From the NCBI GenBank assembly GCA_950097015.1, contig CATNEN010000001.1, positions 18,976,501 to 19,040,500 of the forward strand: a DNA stretch of 64,000 nucleotides, given 5' to 3'. The DNA comes from Macrostomum hystrix. Taxonomy: Eukaryota; Platyhelminthes; Macrostomidae. The notes below the pieces were generated by a model. The model ran no database searches. It saw only the letters and a program-made list of their open reading frames with translations, and was not told where the DNA came from. The translations under genes were made by a program, and so were the position numbers. Position 1 is the first letter of the stretch. Each line of letters begins with the position of its first letter. This document shows, in pieces, positions 1 to 10,600 of this stretch.

Positions 1-720
1 TGTCCCACGTGCCCACCAAAAATATTTCTCCCTGTTGGACTAGTCACTACTAGGGATAAACATGTGAGGCAATAATTTAATTTCAAATCTGGTTCTTATG
101 ATCTAAAATAAGACATCACATATTGCAGTGATTTGGGATTTGTGATTCTATTGAGATTTGGGATCAGTAGGGAATTGGGATTCGGGATCAGTAATTGAAT
201 TGGGATTTAGGATCTGTAATTCTATTGGGATTTTAGATCAGTAATTCTATTGAGATTTAAAATTAGTAATTCTATTGAGATTGGGGATCAGTGATTTCAT
301 TGGGATTTAAGGATCAGTAATTCTATTGAGATTTGGGATCAGTAATTGAATTGGGATTTGGGATCAGTAATTTAATTAGTACTTGGGATCAGTAGTTTAA
401 TTGGGATTTGGGATCAATAATTCATTGGGGATTTGGGATCAGTAATTCAATTAGTATTTGGGATCAGTAGTTTAATTGGGATTTGGGATCAATAATTCAT
501 TGGGGATTTGGGATCAGTAATTTGATTGGGATTTGGGATCAGTAATTCTATTGGGATTTGAAATCAGTAATTCTATACAGATTTTAGATCAGTAATTCTA
601 TTGGTATTTGGGATTAGTAATTCTATTGGCATTTGGGATCAGTAATCGAATTGGGATTTGGGATCAGTAATTCAATGGAGATTTGGGATCAGTGGTTCGT
701 TTCGGATTTGGATCATTGAT
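1..720. repeat. 25-bp minisatellite, left flank of MTMR14-like exon
   Basis: About 28 degenerate copies of a 25-bp unit built around GGATCAGTAATTC and TTGGGATTTG. No coding signal is visible. The same unit appears in reverse complement in the next intron (about 1190-1560), so the 5'-most visible exon lies between inverted copies. It probably occupies an intron of the phosphatase gene that starts outside the window. Confidence 0.9.
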
Positions 721-814
721 CTTATTTGCATTTAAGGTCTGTGATCCTAATGGGATTTGGGACCTTTCAGCACTTAGGGATTAGTTTCATTGTGCGAGCG
801 TGCGAGCTTGTCAG

Positions 815-2964
815 GATCTTTCCATCTCACATTCGCGCCTGTCCATCCCAGTCGGGCCGCAGTCGGCAGTTTCGATTTCCTCGGCGCCTGTCGGAGCTGT
901 GCCAGGCCGCGACGGGTGCCAGAGTTCGCGGCCGAGTGCCTCTTCCGGCTCTGCTCTGCCGCGGCCGCCTGCTGTGCCGATCCGCTACGCTGAGCGCCTG
1001 GCCAACTGGTGATGATTCGCGGGGATCGGACAAGATGCTGCTGGATGCCCTCTGCGTGAGTCACATTGTCGACCTGACTACTGAGTCGAGGCCGCTGTTG
1101 CTACCCGGCACCGACGTCCGCATGCCGCTCTGGACTGGGGAACTGTGGCTCAATTCGTGAGTACCGAGTACAAACACTATCCCTTATCGTAAATCCCAAT
1201 ATAATCGCTGATCCCAAATCCCAGTCAAATCCCTGATCCTAAATCCCAATCGGGACACTGATCCCGTATCTCAATCGAATCACTGATCCCAAATCCCAAT
1301 CGAATCACTGATCCCAAATCCCTATCGAATCACGGATTTCAAATCCTATTACTATGAATTATCTCAAATTTTATTGACCAATTTTTCTCAAATCCCGAAC
1401 AGAATCATTGATCCCAAATCCCAATAGATTTATCTCCTAGATCCGAATCTAACCACTGTTTTCAAATCCCAACATCGACTAATCTCAGATCCCCAAATCT
1501 TTCAAGTTTTACTGTTAGGATCACGCACATATTACAAATCCTAAATGTCAAATTCCTAGTTCTGGATTCTCGCCTGTTTAGAATCCCTAACTCCATATTT
1601 TTCTAATCCCACTCCGCAGCTACGCAGACTTCCGCCGGCTGCACCTGCCCTACCCCGGCTGCGACTTTTTCGACCGTTGGCCCGCAGCCAATGGGCAGCC
1701 GCTGAGCTACGATTGGACAGGCCAGGCTGCTACGCTGAAGATCAACGACCGGCTGCCGGCATGCGCCACTGGCATCGCCTGGCAGCAATACCGCAGCTGG
1801 GATTTGGACCAGCTCACAGCCAACTACCTGCTGCTCATTCTCGGCTACCTGCTTGAGGGCAGGGATCGAACTCTGCCCGGCAAGACAGAGGATGTGGATG
1901 AAACAGGTGGGTGCGGAAATCCCGCAATTCCTCTGTGTTCTTCATGCTGCTCTTGATCCCTAATCCACTCCTTTATCCGTAATCCACTACTTTATCCCTA
2001 ATCAAATCCTTGATCTCTCATCCACTCCTTACTCGCTAATCCACTCCTTATCCACTTCTTGATCGCTAATCTATGCTAATCTTCGCCTTGATCGCTAATC
2101 CACTTCTTGATCCGTAATCCACTTCTTGATCTCTAATGCAATCCTTGATAGCTAAATTACCCCTCGGATCCCCCACCCGCCCCTTGATCCCAAGTCCGCC
2201 ACCTGATCCTCCATCCGCCCCCCCCTAGATCCTCCACCGCCTCCTGATCCTCCATCGCCCCCACTGATCCTCCCTCCGCCTGCTGGATCTTACATCCGCC
2301 CCTAGATCCTCCATCCGTCCCCTGATCCTCTTTCCGCCACCTGATCCTCCATCCGTCCCCTGATCCTCTTTCCGCCCCTTTATCCTCTTTCCGCCCCCTG
2401 ATCCTCCATCCACCCCGTATTGCAGCAGACAGCCAGTGCAGCGGGCTGCTCATTCACTGTCTGAGCGGCTGGGATCGCACGCCTCTGTTCGTCTGCCTGC
2501 TCCGCCTGCTGCTCTGGGCGGACGGTTTGGCTCACGCCAGCCTGAGTCCCAGCGAGATTCTCCGCCTGTGCCTGGCCTACGATTGGTTTCTGTGGGGCCA
2601 CAGACTGCCGGATAGGCTAGCCAAGGGTCAGCGGATTCTTGAATACTGCTTTCACTTTGCCAGCCTGGCAGCCGACCTGCCGCACCTGTCAGCCGCGGCT
2701 CATTATCCGCACCTGGCCGGGGCGGCCAGCCGTCAGGATGTCGGCGGCAGCGGCGAAGGGATGACCAGAGCTGAACGGCTGCGCTGCGTGTCCGCAATGT
2801 TCTTCGGCGCACTGGCTAGATCTAGAAGTCCGAATGCGGAGGATAGCATTGCTGCTGCTGCTGCTGCTGCTGGTGACTCTGGCAGTTCAGTGGCATCAGC
2901 TGCCGCTAGCGCCGTTTTTGGCGCCCTCTCCGCCGCGCTGTTCAGCGATGGCATATTGCCTTAG
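815..2964 (+). CDS. MTMR14: Myotubularin-related phosphatase MTMR14/Jumpy-like, 3' part of gene (three exons)
   Basis: Exons about 815-1156, 1620-1906 and 2426-2964, joined by GT-AG introns with matching phases (codon split 2+1, then 1+2); stop at 2962-2964. The first exon has RGRLLCRSATLSAW, like the conserved CRSATL stretch of MTMR14, then SHIVDL. Exon 2 has YADFRRLHLPYPGCDFF. Exon 3 has the catalytic P-loop HCLSGWDRT (Cys-X5-Arg, intact), then LAYDWFLWGHRLPDRLAKG, close to vertebrate MTMR14. Family members remove the 3-phosphate from PI3P and PI(3,5)P2 and restrain autophagy; that role is inferred from homology. The true N-terminus is left of the window or in an unseen exon; the acceptor at 811-814 is my best choice. 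The C-terminal tail is short and Ala/Ser-rich with an Ala run coded by GCT repeats, and lacks the long tail of the vertebrate protein. Confidence 0.88.
1190..1560. repeat. 25-bp minisatellite in MTMR14-like intron, inverted relative to 1-720
   Basis: Degenerate tandem copies of CACTGATCCCAAATCCCAAT, the reverse complement of the unit at 1-720. It fills most of the intron between 1157 and 1619. Confidence 0.85.
1940..2420. repeat. Composite minisatellite filling the second MTMR14-like intron
   Basis: First (to about 2155) copies of a CTAATCCACTCCTTGATC unit, then (2160-2420) copies of a GATCCTCCATCCGCCCCT unit. The second half belongs to the same C-rich family as the arrays at 3369-4495 and 8810-9490. 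The array ends only a few bases before the acceptor at 2421-2425. Confidence 0.85.
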
Positions 2965-3057
2965 ACCTGATTAACCCTGATTGTATTATACTCCAAATCT
3001 AGCTTTCTTACACAGATTTCAGAATTATTTGCTATCTAGTCTACTTTAAGTAGCGCT

Positions 3058-3063
3058 AATAAA
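3058..3063 (+). promoter_or_regulatory. Polyadenylation signal AATAAA of MTMR14-like gene
   Basis: AATAAA lies about 95 bases after the stop codon at 2962-2964, a normal position for the poly(A) signal of this gene. Confidence 0.6.
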
Positions 3064-3368
3064 TGGGAGTAACTGATAACAAACGGATTCTATTTTTCTG
3101 TCATGAAAAGATTTGCTTGAAAATTTCTAATTTTTGTAGAAGTTACTTTTTGATACTACTTGTGTTGTATTGTGAGTAGCAGGATATGAGAATAGTGCTC
3201 AGAATAGCAAGTAAAAAATGAAAAATGACAAACTATTGTGCTACCGTTATCTTCAGCGGTTGAGTGTTTACATAAGCAGTGACATCACTCTCGTGTGCGT
3301 GCATTGACTTGGGTTAAATAGTTTGTCAGCATTAGGACTCATTGTAGGAATCAATTTGCATATGAATA
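3064..3368. other. Intergenic, no feature seen
   Basis: AT-rich sequence between the phosphatase gene and the next array. No open frame with family similarity and no repeat is visible. Confidence 0.5.
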
Positions 3369-4495
3369 CTAATGCTCCACCATCCGCCCTCCAGATACCC
3401 CTCCATCCGCCCTCCATCCGCCCTCCATCCGCCCTCCAACTACTCCTCCATCCGCCCTCCATCCGCCCTCCAGATACCCCTCCATCTGCTCTTCAGATCT
3501 TCCTCCTTCCGCCCTCCAGATCCTCCTCCATCCGCCCTCCAAATCCTCCTCCATCCGCCCTGCAAATCCTCCTTCATCCGCCCTCCAGATCCTCCTCCAT
3601 CCGTCCTGCAGATCCTCCCCCATCCGCCCCCAGATCCTCCTCCATCCGCCCTCCAGATCCTCTTCCATCCGCCCTCCAGATCCTCCTCCATCCGCCCTGC
3701 AGATCCTCCTGCATCCATCCTGCAGATCCTCCCCCATCCGCCCCCCAGATCCTCCTCCATCCGCCCTCCAGATCCTCCTCCATCCGCCCTCCAAATCCTC
3801 CTCCATCCGCCCTCCAGATCCTCCTCCATCCGCCCTCCAAATCCTCCTCCATCCGCCCTGCAAATCCTCCTTCATCCGCCCTCCAGATCCTCCTCCATCC
3901 GTCCTGCAGATCCTCCTACATCCGTCCTGCAGATACTCCTCCATCCATCCTGCAGATCCTCCCCCCATCCGCCCCCCAGATCCTCCTCCATCCGCCCTCC
4001 AGATCCTCCTCCATCCGCCCTGCAGATCCTCCTCCATCCGCCCACCAGATCCTCCTCCATCCGCCCTCCAGATCCTCCTCCATCCGCCCTCCAGATCCTC
4101 CTCCATCCGCCCTCCAAATCCTCCTCCATCCGCCCTGCAAATCCTCCTTCATCCGCCCTCCAGATCCTCCTCCATCCGTCCTGCAGATCCTCCTACATCC
4201 GTCCTGCAGATACTCCTCCATCCATCCTGCAGATCCTCCCCCCATCCGCCCCCCAGATCCTCCTCCATCCGCCCTCCAGATCCTCCTCCATCCGCCCTGC
4301 AGATCCTCCTCCATCCGCCCACCAGATCCTCCTCCATCCGCCCTCCAGATCCTCCTCCATCCGCCCTCCAGATCCTCCTCCATCCGCCCTCATGATCCTC
4401 CTCCATCCGCCCTGCAGATCCTCCTCCATCCGCCCTCCAGATCCTCCTCCATCCGCCCCCCCAGATCCTCCTCCATCCGCTGCCAGATCCTCTTC
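3369..4495. repeat. 23-bp C-rich minisatellite between convergent genes
   Basis: About 49 copies of a 23-bp unit with core CTCCATCCGCCCTCCAGATC. Because 23 is not a multiple of three, the array reads open in several frames as a 23-residue peptide repeat ([16 protein letters not shown] type) and its antisense; I treat these frames as by-products. Two higher-order copies of about 290 bp (around 3840-4110 and 4120-4390) are nearly identical. It lies between the 3' ends of the phosphatase (+) and the receptor (-). Confidence 0.92.
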
Positions 4496-4650
4496 TATGT
4501 CTCTCTAATAGACGAATCGAATTCTATAGAAATTTTCAGTAGAGAATCAAGCTAAAAATGTACTTTTACAGGCTGTACTTTTAGTTTTTTAGTTCGAGCT
4601 TTGGTCAGTTACGCGTGCGGGGTTGCGTCCTTAATCTTCTACTTCGCGTG

Positions 4651-7600
4651 TCAAGCCACCTCCTTGAAGAGCGGCATGATGATCAGGATGACAGTAGTTG
4701 AGGCGAACGCTGCCACCAGGAACAGCCAAAACAGCAGGCGGTCGACTACGAAGGCGAGCATGCGCCAATCGCTGATCAGCATCTGGGCTGCCTCCTCCTC
4801 CGCCTGCCTCCTGATGAGGTGTCTCAGGTGTCTGTACACCTGGTCGTACTGCTGGTACCGACGGCATAGCAGACCTTGAAGCGGAGCGGGAGCCGCACGG
4901 GCCACTCCGCTCGGTCCCGCCGCGTCAGCTGCCGCAGTCGGGCTGCCGGCCCCGCTGCGCGCCCCCCGGTTGGCGATGGTGTTGTTGTCCAACGAAGGCG
5001 AGTCAGCAATTGACGAAGCCTCCTCCATGATGGCATCGTCGCCAGCAGTCAGGAACTGACCGTTGCAAGGCTTGCTGCCGGAGGCTTCCGTAGTTGCTTG
5101 GCTTCGCAGCGGTGTCATCGGATGCTGCTCGAATGCCGGCTCGTCGGCATCGCGATCCTGCTGCGGCAGCTGCTGGCACTCGTCGAATCTCTGGCGACGT
5201 CGGCGAGCCCGGCGCTGGTAGCGCGTGACGGAGGTCATGCAGAGCAGCGGAGCCACCAGGTTGAAGAACAGGTGCTTGAGCCTCGGTGGCACGGGCTTGT
5301 CGTTGGGTCCGATGTGGTGCAGGTGCAGCACAAACACAGTCAGCACAATGGACAGCGAGGTGGTGGACATTGTCACTGTCAGGTAGATGCCTTCGTGGGT
5401 TTGGCGCGGGTTTTGTCTAGGCAAGTGTGGGCCATCCAGTATGCTTATTTCTTAAGCAGGCTCACAAATTCAGTAGATTTTTCTCGCTTTTCTAACGACT
5501 CAAACAATTCTTTAACGACTCAAACGATTATGTAACGACTCAAACGATTATGTAACGACTCAAACGATTATGTAACGACTCAAACGATTATGTAACGACT
5601 CAAACGATTATTTCACGACTCAAACGATTCTCAAACACTCAAAGGATTCTTAAACGACTCAATCGATTCTTAAACGACTAAAAACGCTATTCAAACGACT
5701 CAAACGATTCTCAAACGACTCAATCGATTTTCAAACGACTCAAACGATTCTCAAACGACTCAAGCGATTCTTGAACGAATCAAACGATTCTCAAACGACT
5801 CAAACGATTCTTGAACGAATCAAACGATTCTCAAACGACTAGAACGCTTCTCAAAAGATTTTCTCACAACTCAAACGCTTATACCAATTTTCTATAAAAT
5901 GACAAAGACCGACTCCGACCCAGGTCCCACAAGCTCTCACCGATGAGCGGCACAAACTCGCTGGTAGCCGGCATGTTCTCAGCTATGAGCAGCATGAACA
6001 CTGAGAAGGCCAGCAGCACAGTGATGCCCAGTGTGATCTTCTCGCCTGAGTCCGGCGGAAGCCAGAATCCCAGCAGGCTGAGCACAGTGAGCCACAGGCA
6101 GGGGAAAATGATGTTGAACAGGTAGTAAAGGGTGCGGCGACGGATAACGATGTGGAACTTGATGTCCGGGTAGGGCACCGGACTGATGGGGTAGATTGTC
6201 TGCGGACAGTAGAGTGAGATGGCCTGAGGTACGAGTAATGTGCGATTGCATTAGATAATAAGTTGAGATTAGATCTGATAGTACAGTGAGATTAGATCTG
6301 ATAATACAGTGAGATTGGATCTGATAGTACAGTGAGATTAGATCTGATAGTACAGTGAGATTGGATCTGATAGTAGAGTGAGATTGGATCTGATAGTACA
6401 GTGAGATTGGATCTGATAGTACAGTGAGATTGGATCTGATAGTACAGTGAGATTGGATCTGATAGTACAGTGAGATTAGATCTGATAGTACAGTGAGATT
6501 GGATCTGATAGTACAGTGAGATTGGATCCGATAGTAAAGTGAGATTGGATCTGATAGTACAGTGAGATTAGATTTGATAGTACAGTGAGATTAGATCTGA
6601 TAGTACAGTGAGATTGGATCTGATAGTACAGTGAGATTAGATCTGATAGTACAGTGAGATTGGATCTGATAGTACAGTGAGATTGGATCTGATAGTACAG
6701 TGAGATTGGATCTGATAGTACAGTGAGATTGGATCTGATAGTACAGTGAGATTAGATCTGATAGTACAGTGAGATTAGATCTGATAGTACAGTGAGATTG
6801 GATCTGATAGTACAGTGAGATTGGATCTGATAGTACAGTGAGATTGGATCTGATAGTACAGTGAGATTGGATCTGATAGTACAGTGAGATTAGATCTGAT
6901 AGTACAGTGAGATTAGATCTGATAGTACAGTGAGATTGGATCTGATAGTACAGTGAGATTGGATCTGATAGTACAGTGAGATTAGATCTGATAGTACAGT
7001 GAGATTGGATCTGATAGTACAGTGAGATTGGATCTGATAGTACAGTGAGATTAGATCTGATAGTACAGTGAGATTGGATCTGATAGTACAGTGAGATTGG
7101 ATCTGATAGTACAGTGAGATTGGATCTGATAGTACAGTGAGATTGGATCTGATAGTACAGTGAGATTAGATCTGATAGTACAGTGAGATTGGATCTGATA
7201 GTACAGTGAGATTAGATCTGATAGTACAGTGAGATTGGATCTGATAGTACAGTGAGATTGGATCTGATAGTACAGTGAGATTAGATCTGATAGTACAGTG
7301 AGATTGGATCTGATAGTACAGTGAGATTAGATCTGATAGTACAGTGAGATTGGATCTGATAGTACAGTGAGATTGGATCTGATAGTACAGTGAGATTAGA
7401 TCTGATAGTACAGTGAGATTAGATCTGATAGTACAGTGAGATTAGATCTGATAGTACAGTGAGATTAGAAGAGAAACACTCTCAAAAGTGAGTCTGGGCT
7501 TCCATAGCTGAAATACTTCAATGCTGTACTATGCTCAGTCAGAGCTCACTGAGCATGGTGAGTACAAATTAGGGACCACAGAAGGAGTCAAGCTGGCAAT

Positions 7601-10600
7601 CGAATTAAGCTTGGGCTGCTGCTGCTGATGATGATTTGGAAAAATCACGTGCTTTATAAAGTTTGCTGCCTAAATAATTGTGTACGAATTCTTGAAAAAT
7701 CAAAATTTAAATTAGTCTGCAGCGGTCCCTGCTGTGAGCTCTTTGATTACACGCGATTATGCTCTCGCTTTCAATACTCGGTTGAGTAGGCTTTGAGTAG
7801 GATCAAGTTTTTTACGTGTTTTACGCCTGAGAAAATTGAGACATCTTCAAATTTCACGATGAAAATCCCTGAAAATATTTTAACCCTTCTTCAGTCAGCG
7901 ACTGTTATTCACCTGTTTGACGTACATTTACTCGTAAGACAGTGATATTCACCTATTAGATAGTGATATTCACCTGTTAGACAGTGATATTCATCTGTTA
8001 GACAGTGATATTCACCTGTTAGACATTGATATTCATCTGTTAGACATTGATATTCATCTGTTAGACACGGATATTCATCTGTTAGACAGTGATATTCACC
8101 TGTTAGACATTGATACTCATCTGTTAGACATTGATAGTCATCTGTTAGACACGGATATTCACCTGTTAGACAGTGATATTCAACTGTTAGACAGTGAGAT
8201 TCACCTGTTAGACAGTGAGATTCATCTGTTAGACAGTGAGATTCATCTGTTAGACAGTGAGATTCACCTGTTAGACAGTGATATTCACCTGTTAGACAGT
8301 GATATTCACCTGTTAGACAGTGATATTCAACTGTTAGACAGTGATATTCACCTGTTAGACTCGGAGAATTACCTGTAAAATGTAACATGTCAGCAGCAGA
8401 CTCACCTCCTGCCGTTCCACATCAATTCGTATGAGATTCCATTCGCCGCTTTGTACATAATTTTGAAAGTCGACCTCATCTCGTCTGAAGTGTTAAAAGA
8501 ACTGAAAAATTTATGAGGCTGCAACGATTCATTAAAGTCCTGCATCCAGTGAACGCACTTCTTGGTGATGTTCACTTGAAAACCATCGTAGGTCCACGAG
8601 CCGAATTTCATTGTGCAGACTTGGTCGTCAAACGGAAAATAGGTGATGTCAATCTTGCAGGTTGACCGAAGCTTGGCCGGCGGAGGCCAGAACACAGTTC
8701 CATTGCAGTCCACCATCGCCTTGCTCTGCATGTACCCAGTGGTGAAGTCATCAGCGCTGCGGTGTTGGATCGGCTGTTACTGGTTGGGACTAACTGGTGA
8801 ATCTCAGGCTACATCCGCCCTCCATCCGTCTCCTCTAGATCCTCTTCCATCCGCCCTCCAGATTCTCCTCCATCCGCCCTCAATCCGTCCTCTCTAGATT
8901 CTCTTCCATCCGCCCTCCATCCGCCCTCCCTAAATCCTCCTCCATCCACCCCCAGATCCTCCTCCATCCGCCGTCCAGATCCTCTTCCATCCGCCCTCCA
9001 TCCGCCCTCCCTAAATCCTCCTCCATCCACCCCCAGATCCTCCTCCATCCGCGGTCCAGATCCTCCTCCATCCGCCCTCCAAATCCTCCTCCATCCGCCC
9101 TCCAAATCCTCCTCCATCCGCCCTCCAGATCCTCCACCATCCGCCCTTCAGATCCTCCTCCATCCGCCCTTCAGATCCTCCTCCATCCGCCCTCCAGATC
9201 TTCCTCCATCCGCCCTCCAGATCCTCTTCCATCCGCCCTCCAGATCTTCCTCCATCCGCCCTCCAGATCCTCCTCCATCCGCCCTCCAGATCCTCTTCCA
9301 TCCGCCCTCCAGATCCTCCTCCATCCGCCCTTCAGATCCTCCTCCATCCGCCCTCCAGATCTTCCTCCATCCGCCCTCCAGATCCTCCTCCATCCGCCCT
9401 CCAGATCTTCCTCCATCCGCCCTCCAGATCCTCCTCCATCCGCCCTCCAGGTCCTCCTCCATCCGCCCTCCATCCGCCTTACAGATCCGCCCTGCAAATC
9501 CTTCTTTATCTGCCATTAAGAAATGCAAAGCAAGAAAAGTTAGCCACCTGTTGTACAGCACAATGTCTGGCAGCCAGATCTTCTGGCACGGAATGCGCAG
9601 CACCTGCAGCCCGTTGTAGTCCTTGGGATCCCAGTGCAGACGCTCGTCATGCCACTCCTTCGGGTGGGGAGAATTCGCAATCATAGTTATTAGAATTTTT
9701 TCTTTGGATGGGAGATTTCCGCTGTGAGCTGGCATTTTCAGTCCTAGATTTGGGGTCTTAAATGTGGCATGTGGATTGTTTGTATGCGCTTATATTTTTG
9801 GGATTAGGGATTTTATTCTTCCTTCTATCGCTGAGATGTCACCTCAAAGGTTTGACACGTTCCCTACACACTATGGGAGCACCTCAATTGAGAAGGAAAA
9901 CTTGCTCAAACTGTTTAACTCCCGGTCTCAAGTAGACAAAGTTCGAATTCGCAACTCTATTAAAAAATCCTCATTCTCGACACTCAAGCACTCCTTGCAC
10001 AAAGAGGCCGAGAGGGGAGCGGAAGCCTGAATTGTGTCACCAAGCTTTTCTTTTCGTCCAACGGTAATTGGGACAGTCACGCCTCTCTTCTTCTCTTTCT
10101 CGATCTTAGTGTGAAGTTTCAAGAACTCGCGTACTTTTAGAGTCAAATCCGGTCAGCAACTGAATTCTGGAAGATAAATTTTGTCGATTCTTTCCTATCC
10201 GACATAATTGAGCATTAGGGGATGCAGAATTTCTCGTTAATTTCCCGTGGCTTCTTCTGAAAATTGGAGTCTGATGGCCTCCCTTTCTCATTGAAGCTCA
10301 AGTTCATTGGAAGGTGCTAATACCTGCAGTAACTTCGGTAATGGCCCTAATGATAACAGTAATAATAATTGCAGGATGGCTGCCGGCAAAGGCACATCAA
10401 TTGGTGACACTAGACCAGCCAGCAGCCAGCGAGGAGGCAATTCTGCCCATTTCGCTGACTCCTGAGCACACACGCACACAGATACTGTACGCAGGCACAC
10501 GCTCACACAGGTGTGTACATCTGCCCTGACTTTCTCATCATCAGGCAGTGTACACTTTCACATTTTCTCCGCGGCTGCGCCCCAGATGAATGTGGTCTCG

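Noticed and set aside
3323-4555. Long Pro/Ser-rich open frames over the 23-bp array, both strands
   Set aside because: They follow from the 23-bp period cycling through frames; no start context, no splice or family signal.
7909-8388. 159-residue minus-strand frame of GEYHCLT repeats
   Set aside because: Produced by a 21-bp intronic minisatellite lying between receptor exons.
9764-10146. Frames of 70-90 codons in receptor intron 3
   Set aside because: No recognised family and located inside an intron; both strands are open over the same DNA.
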